Shown piece after piece: positions 11,765 through 23,826 of a stretch of 64,000 nt of DNA. The notes under the pieces are model-generated. The model did not search any database. It was given only the letters and a program-made list of their open reading frames with translations, and was not told the DNA's origin. The stretch is from Adiantum capillus-veneris (taxonomy: Eukaryota; Streptophyta; Polypodiopsida; Polypodiales; Pteridaceae): contig CM043960.1 in assembly GCA_014529385.2 (NCBI GenBank), positions 34,364,396-34,428,395 of the forward strand, given 5' to 3'. Every line of letters starts with the position of its first letter. The first letter of the stretch is position 1. Made by a program: the position numbers and the translations under genes.

Positions 11765-12117
11765 CTAAAATCCTCAAGGCCATACAGACGCTCCCAGGCT
11801 ACTAACTCAGCCGCATGAACCATACGATGGCTGCCTCCATTCCTGTCTGAGGGGTCCTCCAGCATGTTGAAGTCCCCCCCAACACACCACTACTCTGCAT
11901 GAGACAAGGACTTAACAATGTGTCCCCATATACAAGTAATCCGAGTCACAACATGCTTAGTAGAGGATTCGGATTCCCATCAGTAAAAGGGACTGACATT
12001 ATTCCTTCAAGACAGTCATCAAAGACCAGGTTTGTGAAAGCTACAGGAATCACAAAGTGCTTAAGACAAGATTCACAAAAGCAGCACTTTCGACCATAGT
12101 TGCTATATCTGTCCAGA
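11765..12117 (-). pseudogene. LINE endonuclease fragment, inverted copy
   Basis: On the minus strand, FNMLEDPSDRNGG is followed by AELVAWERLYGLEDFSN, an intact-looking version of the 4170-4310 motif. The sequence out to about 12117 matches 3925-4310 in reverse complement. It joins family X sequence at about 11765, where the frame changes to AELFGISNVF. Truncated and not functional. Confidence 0.7.
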
Positions 12118-14396
12118 TTAGGTACTGACAATGAATCTACTGGTAGTGTGGTATTTCCATATTTTCCCTTGCAATATTCTCCAACCTTGTTTAAAGGTAC
12201 TGGCCTAGTGTTTAGTTGAGGCTTGTAAGATTCTCTGATCCCTTCTTGAAGCTTCGAGGAAGGGTCTTTTACTCCAAATTTTTCTAAGCATTTTTCTACG
12301 GTGCTCCACATATTTGGTCCTAACCTCAGGAGTTCGGCCAACGTGATTGTGCATGCCACAGGTGTGGACAATAACTCAATCAACCCTTGTGAATCCATTA
12401 CTCTGTTAGGAGAAAATCTTTGAGATGGGATTGCTCTTACCTCAGACCTAGCTTCATACTCCCCTAGGTAAGAAGGTAAAGTTTTTAGCGAGTCTGGTTG
12501 GCTGTGCCCCGAACTAATTGAACCCTGGTCCCCCCCTTGTGAATGCATATCAAAGTTCATTTGTGATCTTGCCTCAAACTCTTCAATGGGAGGTAAGATC
12601 TCATTTTTCTCCTTTCTAGTGCTATTTATTTGGTGGTTCACCCTATTAGCTTCATTTGCTTCCCGGATTTTCTTCCATAGGTCATCTAGACTGTTACAAT
12701 CCTTACCCATTTCTACCAATTTTTTAGGTTGGAAACCATCAATTATCTCATCTGTTGTATTTGGCACTATGATAGGTTCTCTCCTAGACTCAGAGGCAGT
12801 CGTGAGTCTCTCCTTCGTGTCTACTTGTTTCTCTAGAGTTGATTTGATAGGGGTTGGAGCTGGTACCTCGTGCCAACTTGCATGTTTACCAAGCGGATTT
12901 TCTATCAACGATTGGGTTTTTTCAATCATCTTTCAACACATTTTCAACCTCTGTTTTTCTATTTCTGCATATGGATAAGTCATCCATCTTTGCTCTTGGT
13001 TTTGGTTGTTTTTGAGTCTGGCTTCGTATGCTTTTAAAAGTGCGTCCAACTGCTCATTTACTTTTTCTACCAGCACTGATCCTCCCGATCCTGCACTTTT
13101 GGGTTCTACTATTTCCTTGGCTCCTTTGGTTGTAGCAGCGTGTGAACTTAAACTAGTTAGATCCTCTAACCGCTCCAATCCATCCTTTGTGTGTTTTAGC
13201 TCCTCGGATAGAGCCGTTTGCTCTCGTTCTCTCCTGGCTTTTATACGCGCCTTTTTAGCTTTCCAAGTGCTTCTTTGATTTTTCATTTCTGCACTTGCGG
13301 CATCGGTCTTTGGCTCTTCAATTATGGGTTCGTTTGTCATTCTTTGAGCTTGTACTCGTGTCACTGCCTGAATAGGTATTACTGTCTCGTTTTCTGACCC
13401 TCCATTGAAAGGCACTGCTTCTAGCATGTTCAAAGTAGTTTTTGCTCCTTTGCTCGAGTTCTTAGGGCAATCAGGAATCAAGTGAGTAATTCCACAGTCG
13501 GTGCAATACGCATTGACTCTAATGATTTCATCGTGAGGACAATCCCTTAGCCAATGATCTCCACCACACTTGTAGCAGGGTCCCTTAGGCTGTTGAGGTG
13601 CTCCTTGAGCTCCTCTCTGTTGGTACGCATGACTCTGTCCGCCCATGCCTCCGTTGGCTATGAACAACAGTGTTCATTCATCCAGGATGTATCTTCCTTC
13701 TCCTACTGCCTGTACAACTGTTGGTGGTCCTGTACTTCCAATCATGTTTCAAGGTTCTGGCGTTGTGGGTTCTTCCAGTGGATAATAGACAGGATTTGTT
13801 GCATATCCATTGGAATCTTTGTAATATGCATGCATAGGTACCAAAACCTTCTCTTCTGGTTCGTTTACCGTTGGTGTGTATCTTATGCCGACCGGTCATA
13901 ATCCTAGTAGGGGTGGTTGTTGCCCCAATACTGGTTGTAGTCTTTCAACACCTACAGGTCTTGGTAGGTTACCTGCTTGATACCTAGGCATCGGTGGAAG
14001 TTGAGGAGATGCTACCTGAGCTTGGGGAGCATAAGGTCGCTCTCTCACATATCTCTTGTTATAATAACATTCCTCCATCACATGGTTTGTCCATTTTTGT
14101 TCAATTGTGCACCACTTCGGCTGCTTAGCTTGAGGCTTGGCATACATATTAATTTTTTTAGCACTTCCTCCACAAGCTGCTCCTAGCTTATAGCTACTTC
14201 TCCTCTCGGTGCTGTCTTAGCGGACTTGCTTCCACTTTGTTGTGAGGATGAATCGTCATCAAGATCTTTGAATTCACCCTCCTTGTAAACCGCACAATTG
14301 TCTACAAGGTAAAGAGCCTCCTTAGTTAACTCATTTAACGTTGTGCTCCTGTTCATATGTAAGTCCTTCTGGAGATCTGCGTTTCTCAGTCCTTGT
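12118..14396 (-). pseudogene. Gypsy gag/protease-leader fragment
   Basis: Minus-strand frames (14396-13678, 13667-12933, 12929-12118) encode a gag C-terminal part, then two zinc-knuckle-like motifs, CYKCGGDHWLRDCP and CTDCGITHLIPDCP, a charged coiled-coil-like stretch rich in K, R and E, and a region ending PLNKVGEYCKGKYGNTTLP. Order and motifs parallel element GP (CYECGGPHRVAECP, CNRCGIDHLIAQCP, then PINELGQYFEGDESNATLP), so the two are related families. The protease itself is missing because the frame runs into LINE sequence at 12118. Stops occur near 13900 and 13750. The gag N-terminus is cut at about 14396. Confidence 0.75.
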
Positions 14397-14399
14397 TTT

Positions 14400-15759
14400 A
14401 TGGGACATTGGGGTTATTACAAGAGGTTCATACACATGTATGCAATCGTCGCCCAACCTCTGTATAAACTTAAAGTGATATTTGAATGGATAGATGAGTG
14501 TGAGGAATCATTTAAGAAATTTTCCCTCGTGTCCGCTCCAGTGTTAAAGGCACTTGATTGAAAAAAAACCTTTCACGTTCATATTGATGCTTGTGCATTT
14601 GCTATAGGATGTATTTTGGCTCAAACAGGAGAAGGAACCATGGATTTTTCAGTCTGCTATTCCAGCCAACAACTAAGCAGTGCTAAAAAGAACTACACAA
14701 CCACCAAAAGAGAGGAACTTGGAAATGATCTATGATGTTAAGAAATTTTGGCATTATAAGTTTGTGTTTTTCACATACCATCAAGCCCTTTTATACCTTG
14801 TCAACAAACCATGCAATACGGGGTGAATTGTAAGATGGTCATCATATTGCTTGAGTTTGACTTTACGATAGTGGTTAAAAAGGGGAAGACACATCTCAGA
14901 GCAGACCACCTTTCTCAATTTCCAAATGGAGAAGCTCCAGGGGGAGTGGATGATGATCTCCAAGATGCATATCTCTTCAATATAGAAATGGTACCTAAGT
15001 GGTCCCAAGAGATTGTAAGCCTACTATCACATGGCGGAGAATTCGACAAAATTGACTAGACAAAACTGACCAAGACCGTAAACGATGAACGATTTAGTAG
15101 CCAAGACCTTTTAGTTGATTGGGGGACGTTTATATAATCTAGGCTCCGGTGGTATCCTAAGAGTGTACATAAACCCAGAGAAATACGAAGCCTATTTGCA
15201 AGAAGCGCATAATTAGGATTTGACATTTTATTGTTCATCCAAAAAAACTTCCCAACGCTTGCGACAATTGGGAGTGTATTGGCCAACTATGCATGTTGAT
15301 GTTCATGATTATGTAACTAGTTGTACCAAATGCAGATCAAGCCCACCAATAGAACATGCAACACTGTTTTAAATAACAATTACGCTAGAATGGAGTCAAT
15401 ACATTGTTGACTTCCTGGAGAAGCAAACATTTCTTGAAAGTACCACCAGAGCACGATAGAGAGTGATAGAATTAGAAGCTCATGATTTCACTTTGATTGA
15501 AAATCAGCTTTATAAAAGAGGAAAGGATAAACAACTTAGGCTGTGTGCAATGGAGAGCATCTATGTTCCAATCCTGGAACAAGCACATGAAGGAATAAGT
15601 GGAGACCATTTCTCAGGGGAAAAGACAGCAAAAATTATCCTCAGCTCTGGAATATGGTGGCCAACATTACATAAGGACGTGAACAAATATACAAGACAAT
15701 GTGAGTCTTGTCAATGCACCAAAGCTCCAACAAAACGGCCGTTCAAAGGGCCACAATGA
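14400..15759 (+). pseudogene. Gypsy pol fragment (RT end, RNase H, integrase zinc-binding)
   Basis: Plus-strand frames read GHWGYYKRFIHMYA and SAPVLKALD (end of RT), FHVHIDACAFAIGCILAQ (RNase H start), LLEFDFTIVVKKGKTHLRADHLSQ (RNase H end), and at 15463-15759 an integrase H2C2 zinc-binding region (HEGISGDHF ... WWPTLHKDV ... CESCQ). Several stops and frameshifts break it. It ends abruptly at about 15760 in AT-rich DNA. It abuts the gag fragment head to head. Confidence 0.8.
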
Positions 15760-16815
15760 TACCAATCAATGTCCTGCACGTGCGGAATAGAGATTATAAT
15801 TAATTTAAAAATATATATTTAGCCATATGTGTCCTAAAACATAAACAGTTAATTAGAGAAAAAAGTGGCAATTACATATTTTCAATTAAAAAAGAGAAAT
15901 GACTAAAAATTTAAAGAGAATAAAGTGCAATGAGCGCTACAAATTTTTAAAAATAAATTGCAATCAGTACTTTTCATAAAGGGTTTAATTTTTAATCGAA
16001 AATGATACAAAAATATTTAAAAATGCATATAAAAAACATCTAAAAGTCCTACAAATAGAACTACTCTAAGTATTTAACATGTTACTATAAAATATTCAAT
16101 AGGATAAATTAAACAAAAGATTTAAACTCATGAGTCTTTAGAAATTAGCATAATTGTAATTTGTCTCTTCTTTTTTACTTGTTAGAAGTTAGAACTTAGG
16201 ATTTGTAGACTGTAGTGTTAGTCTTTAGAAAATAATGCTTTCCCAACCAAAAAAAAAAAAACGGAAAACTTGGAATTCTCCCCGGTTTTTAGGTCAAAAT
16301 TTAAAGCTTTTTGCCGGTATTTTCACTAACTACTTGGATTTTATGGTAATAGTCGATTAAAATACACTGGATCATGGTTTTTTTCTAACACTGCTAAGTT
16401 AGGATTAGAGTGTAGTTACTTCAAAGTTCAGTGACCTTAAGGGTGGTGCACACTACGAGGCTTGCCAAAAACATTTTTCCTAATCGAAGAAAATAGGGAA
16501 GAACACTAAACTTAAAACTATTCCACTTTTTAGATCAAAGCATCTGTTGGTAATTACACTAAATCTTACTCAATTATTTGTCAATATTTCCCTAATTGAC
16601 TTTGTTCATATAGAAAGTTTAATTTAAGTCAATACCTTGTTTTGTTTGACATATTTTTCTACTTGGTGTGGCATTAATTTGAGCATGAATGGGTAAAGAG
16701 TAGCAATATCCAATGTAGTCTCATGTCAGTTTCTATTGTATGAGCTATAAGAGCCAGGTCTCGAGTAGGTTTCTTTAATTCAAGTTTTCCTTTTAGTATT
16801 TTTAAAGCTTCCTAG
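15760..16815. other. AT-rich non-coding stretch
   Basis: About 1 kb, strongly AT-rich, with short poly-A and poly-T runs (for example near 16249-16261). No gene seen. A pyrimidine-rich tract before 16815 ends in CTAG just ahead of an open frame, which resembles a 3' splice site for the gene fragment that follows. Confidence 0.5.
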
Positions 16816-17073
16816 GTCTCATCTTTTGACCATCCAATTTTTAAGTACCAATATGGTCAATGGCTAGCTCTCGATGACTACACTTCTCAAGTGGGTATTC
16901 GATTCTCTATTCCTTGGAAGGGGTGGCCATTAACAACAAGCATAGATGGTGATGGAAGTATCTTGGGATTGCATGACTCGTACTTCATCCATAATGGAAA
17001 AACATTGGTTAAATCTATAGATAATGATTCTAGAAGACTTGTCCTTGGCAACAATATCGCTACTTTGAATCAA
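16816..17073 (+). pseudogene. Unidentified gene fragment, 5' part, split by element Y
   Basis: An 86-codon open frame runs from a possible splice acceptor (TAG at 16813-16815) to the left edge of Y. It reads like a folded protein, with IPWKGWPLTTSIDGDG and DSYFIHNGKTLVKSID. I cannot name it. Collinear same-strand sequence beyond the far end of Y (27936-28664) looks like its continuation. The similar texture of the two halves and the position of Y are my evidence for one gene; a transposon origin for the gene itself is possible. Confidence 0.5.
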
Positions 17074-18214
17074 TGTAATAGGAATGTCCTATGAACTTTG
17101 AGAATAGCAAAATTAAGAGAATTAGAGTGAGCTTTTTTGTGAAATGACTTTGAGAACATAGAGGGTGAACTTAATTGATGGTAGCAACATGAAATAGTAC
17201 TTAATTAACTCGGCATGAACAATACTTTTGCAAGAGAGAGAGTATTAGAGAACATGACAATAATTGAGGACCGGACTTACTTGGAGTCGGCCCCCCCTTC
17301 AATAGGTGTTTGTACTATAGATTCTCCCATCAAGATAGACTTGGTACAATACAATCTTTGTGTTCCTTGTGACCTTGGTGATGCTATGAAGATAAAAAGC
17401 TTCATGCATCACGAGTATAACATAAACTTGCAAAAAGCATTAACTATCCCAAGCCTCAGTCCCAAGGCCTCAAACACCTTCGAAGGTGGAGAGAGCTAGC
17501 AGGGAATGAGGGTAGGGAAGAGGAAGAAGAATCATCCATAGGACAAACATATAGTTCCTCACTTATCATCACTCTTCTTGCTTGGCATAGCATAATAGCA
17601 TAGTAATGAAGATGAAGAAGATATCAAGCTTAAGCATTGAAGCATAGCTCTTGGTTGGATTTGCATTCCATAGCCAAGAGTGTTGGTGTAGGCTCTCCGC
17701 TTAAACCTTAGTCATTTTAAGCTTAAAAATCACCTCAAGCTTTGGGCAAGGTTCCCACAAACATTTTAAGAACTTTAGTTAACAAGCCGGTAAGCATCTC
17801 ATGCTTGGGTAGGATTCCCACCTCAAGGTCAACCCTAGCTTGCCTAAGGTCAAAGGGCTTTTTAACACTAGCTTTTGAAGGTCTTTAATGAAGCTCTTTT
17901 AAGCTCCATTAGATGCACGTTGCTCTTTGATAGACTACCTCCTTTTGGACCCCTATTGAGATGTAACCGTCTCTCCTCTTGGTCCCTTGCTGAGGTAAAT
18001 TTAGAAGCACTTATTGCAGATTTCTCTTTGGTAGACCGTCTCCTTTTGGACCCCTATTGAGATGCAACTATTTTCCTTTTGTTCCCCTGTTGAGATAGGT
18101 TTAGAAGCACATATCTATATCCTAACTCTTGTTCCCCTTTTATCTTCGAATATTAAATGATCTGTTTAATATGAGAAAGTCATTTGGTAAAGTTAGATAT
18201 TATATTTTATGACA
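17074..18214 (-). repeat. Y 3' LTR (left copy)
   Basis: Begins TGTAATAGG and ends TATGACA (plus-strand view). It matches the right LTR but lacks about 430 bp present there (26890-27318). Both copies contain a tandem duplication of about 105 bp with the phrase CCTCCTTTTGGAC. Confidence 0.85.
17215..17499 (+). other. ORF inside Y LTR, probably non-coding
   Basis: A 94-codon plus-strand frame, antisense to the element. The right LTR has the same sequence with frame breaks (26399-26774). It shows no recognisable motif and I do not think it is a gene. It is listed because it recurs. Confidence 0.2.
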
Positions 18215-18228
18215 TTACCTCTCTCTTG
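18215..18228 (-). promoter_or_regulatory. Y polypurine tract
   Basis: On the minus strand, AAGAGAGAGG lies immediately upstream of the 3' LTR. This is the usual position for plus-strand DNA priming during reverse transcription. Confidence 0.7.
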
Positions 18229-18618
18229 AAATCATAGTCGTCCTCGACTATGAGGTAGAGAAGATAAAGCCTAGTCATTAGTCCATGTTTCTTAGCGGGT
18301 AGAGGATCCCTTTTTACCCTACAACATCATTCCAAAATGAATGACTAATCCATTTGGTGCTCGGGAGACTTAGCTGTCGCAAGCATGTCTACTCTTTAGT
18401 CCATATCATACTTCCAAAGTAGAGTGACAAGTTCTACTTGGTGTTTGGGAGATGTCGTCACCACAAACATGATCCTAAGCATGCATACTGCTTAAATTTT
18501 GTGCACAATAAAAGATAGAGAATGAGTCTTATAATACAAAAACATTGTTCATTTAAAATGCATTTTCATTTGCTTACTCTAGTGTAGCATTGTAAGCATT
18601 GACAAGGTTCATATTATC
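18229..18618 (-). pseudogene. Y 3' end of pol, decayed
   Basis: The last coding-like piece on the minus strand reads VEDDYDFKREV just before the polypurine tract. The rest to 18618 carries stops. I infer from position alone that it was the C-terminal tail beyond the integrase. Confidence 0.35.
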
Positions 18619-20013
18619 CTTAACACTAGGTTGGTAATGAAACACTTTTATGTCTTGGGACACTTTTATGTACTGTTAAGTGACCATTTTCCTTGAATTA
18701 TGTCAAGAGTTTCAAAATGGATTTTGAGGTGCTATCTATCTAGAAAGTTGTCTCATGAGCTAAAAAAAACTTGACATTTTTTTGGAATATCAATTCCATC
18801 TTTAACATTGTCCTTGCACAACATTTCACAACCTAAACTGTGTGAAAAAACAGGTCCTGTTTTTGGCTTTTTTTAACTTTTTGCAACTATACCACTCTAG
18901 AATTCATGTTTGTGAGGTCTATAATGCTAGAGAACTATCTTTAGTAGTCCTCAACATGTCCTGATGCTTCTAGGGAGAAATAAATATTAAAGTTGTAAGT
19001 TATGACCATATTACAAAAATTGTCAAATCTTGTTTTTTAGCCAATTTTAGCTCTTCTATGATTTTTTTTGTGGATTTCATGATATCCAAATGAATTTTTG
19101 ATTTTCTATGTCGTATATTGTAAGATAAAGCTAACATTCCTTGAGTTTTGGGACACCTAATACCCTATTTTGCATAGTACACAACGATGGTTGATTTTTT
19201 CAATTAGAGAAGAAAACGAAACATTCTAGTATATCGAGTATAGCTTTTTCAATATTGTTCGTTTCTTGTGACAACTACATGCATTTTGTAGGTAATAACC
19301 ATATCTAGTCATAAGGATCAAATTTGGCTAGATATTGAATAGTTTCTATGGGATTCTACAACTCATAATGTTGAACCCAGTTTTTTCATGTTTGTTGTAT
19401 TTAACACTTCATCTTTGTCCCCAAGATTCCCCTTGGTAAGAGATGTATTATTCTTTTGACATGCTCCATGGCTCCTTATGAACATAAAGGACAATAGGGA
19501 ACTAAGAAAACATGCATACATTATTTGTATTGAGCATGGCTATAGAAACTTTGATGATAGGTTTGCAGAATGGTAAAAATTCAACTTTTTTGTACCTATT
19601 TATTTTGGCAAAACAAAAAATAGTGAGTGAGAAGCAATCATATGTTCTGATTACCAACCCATTGAAGCTAACTAGGGAATTTATCTAAAACCCATTGAAG
19701 CTAACTAGGGAATTTGTTGAACCCATTGAAGTCCTACAAAAATCCCTAATCTTATTTTTATGCAACAAAACGTAAGAAATGACAGTTTTGATGAAAATTC
19801 ACTGGTCCATCAACTTTGGAGGCTTGGTGTGACCAAAAGATGAAATTTTACAAGTTTCTTATTTTTTCCATGTTTAGTAGTTTAGTAGGCCTTGAACTAT
19901 AACCTCATGAAAGGATTTACAAAATGAGTGGATCTACTATGGTTTTGGAGGTTTTTTTCAAAACCCTGAAAGGACACTTTTATGTCTTGTTAGGTTACCA
20001 ACCTAGTGTTAAG
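18619..20013. mobile_element. Non-autonomous TIR element with TTAA borders
   Basis: A 19-bp perfect inverted repeat bounds the segment (CTTAACACTAGGTTGGTAA at 18619-18637; its complement at 19995-20013). If the ends are CACTAG...CTAGTG, each is bordered by TTAA. Subterminal copies of ACACTTTTATGTCTTG occur at both ends in the same orientation. The interior is AT-rich with no transposase. The TTAA border would fit a piggyBac-type target and the CACTA start a CACTA-type end; the expected 3-bp CACTA duplication is not seen. Confidence 0.75.
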
Positions 20014-21247
20014 CTAGGTTCCTTGCATCCATCTAGCATCTTTAAAAGGATAATTCTTAAACTTAACAAGATATCATTAGATAACATTATCATTTTGTAG
20101 TACCTTGTCTCTGTGTCGAAGAATCGATTCGGACTGCAACACCTCTTCTTGATCCTCGATCTCTGGCAGGTCCTCCATTATTAGTTCCTTTGGTGGCTCT
20201 TCTTTCTAAGGGTTGAGTAGGCTCCCATGGTTAGCATTGTGAATGATCCAATGGTTGGGAAACTTTAACTAATAAGTCATCTCATTGATTGGCTTAAGAA
20301 TTTTAAAAGAAAGGACCATAGTATCTTTTTGCTAGTTTAGCATAATACTCTTGGTGGCTCATAGGATTCTTGCCCATAGTATGCATTAGATGAGCCTTGA
20401 GAAACTTTAGCAAGACCCAATTATTTTTCTTAAAGGCTAAGGATCTTCTGTGCTTATTAGCAGTAATCCTTTTTGCTTTTTCTTTGAGATGGATATAAGC
20501 TCTTTAATCTTTGGAAAAGATTCTTGCGAGTCTCGGCTATATTCATCAGGAAAGATCTTCCCATATACTTTAAGTAGTAAGGGACTTTTGGATCTTCCCT
20601 CTTTAACCTCAAAAGGTGCTTTTCCCAAAAAGTATATACAATGTCATTGCACGCATACTCTATAAGAGGTAGATACTTCTCTCATTGAGAACATTGATCT
20701 ACTTCGATCACATAGGATTTTAGTAGATTTAAGAATCATTAGATTAGTTATTTCACTTTGGTTATCCGTTTGTGGATGATGGGTCAAGAGAGAAATTTAA
20801 TCTACTTCCTAGATTCTCAAAGAGACCCTTCTAAAAACTACTGGTCATTCTAGTATCTTTGTCCGACACTATGGATGTTGGCAAGCCACGATACTTGAAA
20901 ATTTGAGATCTAAAGAGGGTTGCCATTTGATGTGCCTTAATAGTCTTTTTGACAGGCATAGAGTGTGTTTTCTTGCTAAACCTGCAAACTGAAACAATCC
21001 AAGTTTCTTTCCTCGATCAAATTTCAATTTTTGGTATACCACGCATTTCGAAACATACTCTTGTATGTTTAGTTTTCATGATAGACCAACAAAAATGCAT
21101 TTCTACTCCTCAAAGAGTAGATTATGGAATCCTACTTTGCCCCGCATAAGGAGAAGCATGGGATCTATACATGACTTTCTTATTGTATTAGTGAGTAACA
21201 TATAGCCTATTTCCATTTGGAAGATAACCAACATTCAAGATGAATGG
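20014..21247 (-). pseudogene. Y integrase and C-terminal region
   Basis: Minus-strand pieces, read right to left: YVSKCVVYQKLKFDRGKK near 21060 (end of the zinc-binding region), HPQTDNQSE near 20770 (core around the catalytic Glu), GKAPFEVKEGRSKSP at 20437-20628, and EEVLQSESILRHRDKVL near 20130, which resembles the link into a chromodomain. Many stops and frameshifts; inactive. The TIR element cuts it off at 20013. Confidence 0.75.
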
Positions 21248-22555
21248 TTATTTTTTCTTCCCTAATGCAAAGGCTGTAGTTATGTACTTAAAGTCTCGGT
21301 CAGTAGCATACTCATCCATTATAAAAGAAAGATCATTGTGAGTTGCTATAGACACCACATTTATCCTTGGCTGTTGTGAAAGTGCATCGACCACTTGAAT
21401 GTGCTTGCCAGCAATGTGAGCAATATGAAATTTAATTGCGAAAGAAAAATTTTCCACCTCATTTGTTTGTCGGAGAGCTTGGTTTGTCATGAAGTTCTTG
21501 AGGCTTTGTGATCCATTCATAGGATGAATGGAGCCCCCAAGAGATAGTGCTTCCATGTGTCTAGGGCATGTAGAATAGCTAAAAGCTCTTTTTTTGTATA
21601 TGCCTAAGACCCGTTCATTGGTATTGAGCCTTCAGCTCTCATATGCTATGGCATGCCCTTTTTGAAGCAAAATTGCTCCATCGTAATCACCGCGCAAGCC
21701 TCCCATTGGACCTCGAATGGCTTTGAGAGATCCAGAATCATCAGGACTGGTTGGGAGCTTGTCAAAAGAATTTTTTTCTTTAGCTGGCCATGAGTACTTA
21801 GCATTCTTCTTTGTTAAGGTCATGCTATGGTCCTCCTATTTGAGAGAGTTTTTCTATGAAGCGTCTATAGTATGCACACATACCAATAAAGCTTCTTAGC
21901 TCATGTACATTCTTTGGATTAATCCGTGCTTTTATTACCTCCAACTTTGATGGATCCATACATATACCATCTTGAGAGATAATGTGACCTAAATATTGAA
22001 TCTCTTGTAGAAAAAAATCACTTTTCTTTTGATTAATGAAATGCATATTCTCTCTCACAACTTGAAAGATTACCTCAAGGTGTCACTTGTACTCCTCAAG
22101 AGAATTTGAGTGGCTTGAAGTTTTTTGTCCATCGTGAGTTTGAATGTGGCTGGAGAATTTGTCATGCCAAAACTTGTAACTTATCAAATAGATCTTCTAG
22201 CCGTCACACATGGGAAATCTTTTTTTATAGTGATCCTATTTAGTGCTCTATAGTCGACACACATGTGATATGTGCCATCTTTCTTTTGCACTAAAAGTAC
22301 TGGTGAACAAAATGGAGAGGAGTTAGGCCTCACCATCTCATTTTCCATGCACTTGCCTCATGATCTCCTCTTGTTGAGCTTGTAAAACTCAATAAGGATA
22401 TTTATTAGGCGGTGAGCTTCCTACTAGAAGCTCTATTGCATGGTCATCATCCCCTCGTTTTGGAGGTAGATCACTATGGATGTCATCAATGAAGACATCT
22501 TCAAATCCATTTAGCAAATTAGACAACTCTAATTCCTCTTGATTCCCTTTATTGC
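21248..22555 (-). pseudogene. Y reverse transcriptase and RNase H
   Basis: Minus-strand motifs in order: GDDDHAIELLVGSSPPNKY near 22440, VLLVQKKDGTYHMCVDYRAL near 22270, FGMTNSPATF near 22160, IQYLGHIISQDGICMDPSKL then ELRSFIGMCAYYRRFI at 21825-22058, and HIAGKHIQVVDALSQQPR near 21380 (RNase H end). The catalytic YxDD region is not readable. Frameshifted and deleted between motifs, so inactive. Its upstream end touches the solo LTR insertion at 22559. Confidence 0.8.
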
Positions 22556-23198
22556 TACTTGTAATGTACCTAACATTTATCCATATTATTCATTTCAGTT
22601 ATTTTGCAAATTAATTGAGATTTTCAATTTTGTGAGTCATCATGAGTTTATCAGAGCAATCGGATTGAAAATCGGGTTCGAAACCCATTTATTTATGATC
22701 TTTCTTTATGTGGAACAATAGGTTTATGTGGGAACCTAATCTATGTGTGAAGAAAAAGCTTAGAGATAGTATTTTTAGGAAAGAAAGAGAGGTGAGTCAA
22801 AATTAGGATACTTCTTTCTTCTCTCTCTCTCTCAAGATAGAATGGGAACTTGTAAGTATAGAGATTTTTAAAAATCGCGCATAAGATTCACGAAATGTCA
22901 TTTTTTTAAAGAGCCGCGACGATGCGCAAGCTTTTTCTTCTCCTATTCTTGAAACCCTCTCAGTATTCTTAGCACCCCCCTAGGGCCTATATAAAGGACC
23001 CTTCTTCTCTCACTTTGAACACACATCTATAGAAGCGGAAGCTCTCTTGCAACGACGTGCTGGAGGGAGCCTCTCTCCCTTAACCTCTCACCTTCAAGCC
23101 ATTTCCATCTCCAATCGTCGATGTGTCGTCTCCCGGTTTGTGAACACACTCTTTTTCTCTCTCCAACAACGCGCTTTTCTTTTCTCTATTCCGAAGCT

Positions 23199-23429
23199 AT
23201 GGCTCCGGAGCGTGTAACACGAAGTTCTAAGGATGCTCATGCCGTTGCACCACCAAGGAAGGTGGGAAGGAAGGTGTCTACTCCAAACGTATCTCATGCA
23301 GAAGCATCAACCAAAGAAGAAGTTGAAGCCGTCCAACCTCCAGCACAGAAGTTAGCCGCATGCGCTCCAAATCCGATAAGACAAATTTATAGTTCTGCAT
23401 TGCTATTCATGTTTGACATGGGAAGCTAA
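23199..23429 (+). CDS. Short ORF inside solo LTR (LTR exon candidate)
   Basis: A 76-codon ATG frame about 200 bp downstream of the TATA box. The protein starts MAPERVTRSSKDAHA and is basic, then rich in A, E and P. Position and opening resemble the LTR exon of element N (57233-57373), which starts MAPVKRTRFGG. I see no convincing splice donor within the frame. It could be a captured N-terminal exon of gag or an accessory protein, or chance. Confidence 0.35.
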   Translation: MAPERVTRSSKDAHAVAPPRKVGRKVSTPNVSHAEASTKEEVEAVQPPAQKLAACAPNPIRQIYSSALLFMFDMGS

Positions 23430-23635
23430 ACATAGGGAACCCCTTAAACCGTCCAAGAAAGGTGATTCTATCACAAGAAACAAGCATATGTTTTCATAGA
23501 TTAGTGAAAAATCTGTTTGATAAATTGTTACTGTTTGTTCAATTGTTATTGCTTAATAAATTCTGATTGATATGAAGAATTGATTGATTATGTTTAAAAA
23601 ATCATTTAAAGAGAAGAATTGTTGAAAGAATATCT

Positions 23636-23826
23636 TTTGTTCCTCGCGGGTAGCGAGATGATTCCGCGGTTAGCGGAGATTAAGCTGAGGTTATTGGCTC
23701 TCTTTTGTTCCTCGTGGCTAGCGGGATGCCTCATGGGTAGCGGGATGCCTGGCGGGTAGCAAGATGCCTCGCAGTTAGCGGGATTCCTGGCGGTTAGCAA
23801 GATGCCTCGCAGTTAGCGAGATAGGA
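23636..23826 (+). repeat. Degenerate minisatellite in solo LTR
   Basis: About eight imperfect units of roughly 20-24 bp built on GCCTCGCGGTTAGCGGGAT, with GGTAGC/GTTAGC alternation. It lies downstream of the presumed promoter. Confidence 0.7.
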
